The notes below the pieces were generated by a model. That model was not told where the DNA came from, searched no databases, and saw nothing but the letters and a program-made list of their open reading frames with translations. Shown one piece after another: positions 4,746 through 5,535 of a stretch of 5,535 nucleotides of DNA; the first letter of the stretch is position 1, and each line of letters opens with the position of its first letter. Where the stretch lies: positions 1 to 5,535 of the forward strand of contig DOFS01000362.1 of the NCBI GenBank assembly GCA_003523945.1, written 5' to 3'. Position numbers and translations under genes: made by a program. This stretch comes from Nitrospiraceae bacterium. GTDB lineage: Bacteria > Nitrospirota > Nitrospiria > Nitrospirales > UBA8639.

Positions 4746-5535
4746 GTGATCCAAGCACTTCTTCAATCATTCGCTCCTTCATTTCACCATTTTAAGCCGC
4801 TTGAATTTACCCGGCGATGGCTGATTGTGGCCACCTTGGCAAGCTTTAACCTTCAGTGTTCTTGGACCCCGGAAGTAGAAACAATCCTCTATGAGGGGCC
4901 TGAATGTGTTATTTCCCTAAAAACATCCCACACGCTGAATAAACCCCCTATGCATCCAACATTCCTTTCGGAATCTCTTTTGAGAGAAGTATTAACTGGA
5001 ATAGGCATAGACCAGGAGAAGGGCGTGCTCCAACAATTACTGCTATCGACCCACTCCCCGGTTCGAGCATTCTCTCCCTCACAGGTGGATTTTTTGGCTC
5101 CTTATGTATCCCTGGCCTTTTCCCAGGCCACACCGGAAGAAATGATCCTTTTCAAGTGTCCACCGATTGACACGCAGTCTTTCCTAGTCCAGGGAACCCT
5201 TGCCGTTTTTTCTCCCACCACCCTTCTGTTGACATTGAATGATCTGAAAGGCCATCCCACCACCAGATCTTCCAAAATGCAACATTCCTCACAAAAGCTC
5301 CAGACCAGAACCTCCCTGACATTTTCCCAGCAAAAGACCACCATAAGGGTGATAGACACCCAAGCATTCATGTCCGTTCCCTCGTCGTCTCCCTGGATTG
5401 CCATTGATTTCCAACCTCTCGAGTCCTTGAACACCAATAAGACGGACATTCAACTAAATCAACATGACCCACACACGATCTCTGACAAAAAGATCGAAAC
5501 TCCCATGGCAATAGACTCACTGAAGGCTGAGCTAC
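4746..5535 (+). CDS. Probable exported protein of unknown function, N-terminal part (runs off window)
   Basis: An open frame runs from a stop at 4731-4733 to the window end, giving 263 codons from GTG 4746. The segment FTRRWLIVATLASFNLQC (21-38) looks like a signal peptide with an Arg-Arg start. C38 is in a lipoprotein-like position, but the residues before it (N-L-Q) do not match a canonical lipobox. The mature part includes EVETILYEGPECVISL (43-58), a region with PVRAFSPSQVDFLAPYVS and ATPEEMILFK, then a strand TLAVFSPTTLLLTLNDL. From about residue 175 it becomes rich in Ser, Thr, Gln and Asn, which suggests a flexible linker. It ends in SLKAEL, possibly the beginning of a coiled coil. From memory it resembles uncharacterised predicted lipoproteins of Nitrospira. 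GTG 4746 is the earliest possible start; it has no clear ribosome site and gives a long 22-residue lead before the Arg pair. It lies 70 bases after the TenA-like gene on the same strand, so cotranscription is possible. Confidence 0.75.
   Translation, partial: MIQALLQSFAPSFHHFKPLEFTRRWLIVATLASFNLQCSWTPEVETILYEGPECVISLKTSHTLNKPPMHPTFLSESLLREVLTGIGIDQEKGVLQQLLLSTHSPVRAFSPSQVDFLAPYVSLAFSQATPEEMILFKCPPIDTQSFLVQGTLAVFSPTTLLLTLNDLKGHPTTRSSKMQHSSQKLQTRTSLTFSQQKTTIRVIDTQAFMSVPSSSPWIAIDFQPLESLNTNKTDIQLNQHDPHTISDKKIETPMAIDSLKAEL

Noticed and set aside
4948..5449. Minus-strand frames opposite the exported-protein gene (4948-5133, 5102-5449, 5152-5367)
   Set aside because: The plus-strand frame stays open for 263 codons with a signal-peptide-like start and plausible protein composition. 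The minus-strand translations are biased and several overlap one another.

Overview
The window looks like chromosomal DNA of a Gram-negative-type bacterium. It carries a cobalamin-dependent methionine synthase gene, two BamE/SmpA-like envelope modules with a signal peptide or membrane anchor, and a probable secreted or lipid-anchored protein. From memory, the last protein and the general gene mix recall Nitrospira-type (Nitrospirota) genomes. I could not run a search, so this is a low-to-moderate confidence inference. There are no RNA genes, insertion sequences, CRISPR arrays or phage genes.

Layout. Positions 1-1568 (minus) hold the first 522 codons of metH, cut by the window edge; the homocysteine-binding domain is complete and the pterin (methyl-folate) domain is partial. 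A 134-bp divergent intergenic region (1569-1702) with clustered CTTGA/TCAAG repeats separates it from a secreted BamE-like protein (1703-2512, plus). A small Cys/Trp-rich unknown protein (2555-2908, minus) converges on that gene. It is divergent from a second, membrane-anchored BamE-like protein (2971-3408, plus). A 94-residue unknown protein follows (3505-3789, minus), then a TenA/PqqC/CADD-like all-helical protein (3926-4675, plus). Last is the start of a probable exported protein (4746 to the window end, plus), which may be cotranscribed with the TenA-like gene. No gene-free stretch exceeds 140 bases.

How the genes fit together. metH is housekeeping one-carbon metabolism. The rest alternate strand gene by gene, so most are probably separately transcribed. 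The two BamE-like genes share a sequence motif (G-L/M-T/S-x-E-E/Q-L/V, then G-T/S-P). Each also has a candidate sigma70 promoter whose -10 box ends 22 bases before the ATG, with an 18-base spacer and no convincing Shine-Dalgarno sequence. This suggests related, possibly co-regulated envelope proteins. The TenA/PqqC-like protein keeps the fold signature but appears to lack part of the usual metal-ligand set. The most interesting targets are this protein, the paired BamE-like modules, and the palindromes in the intergenic regions. I see no clear evidence of a new multi-gene system.
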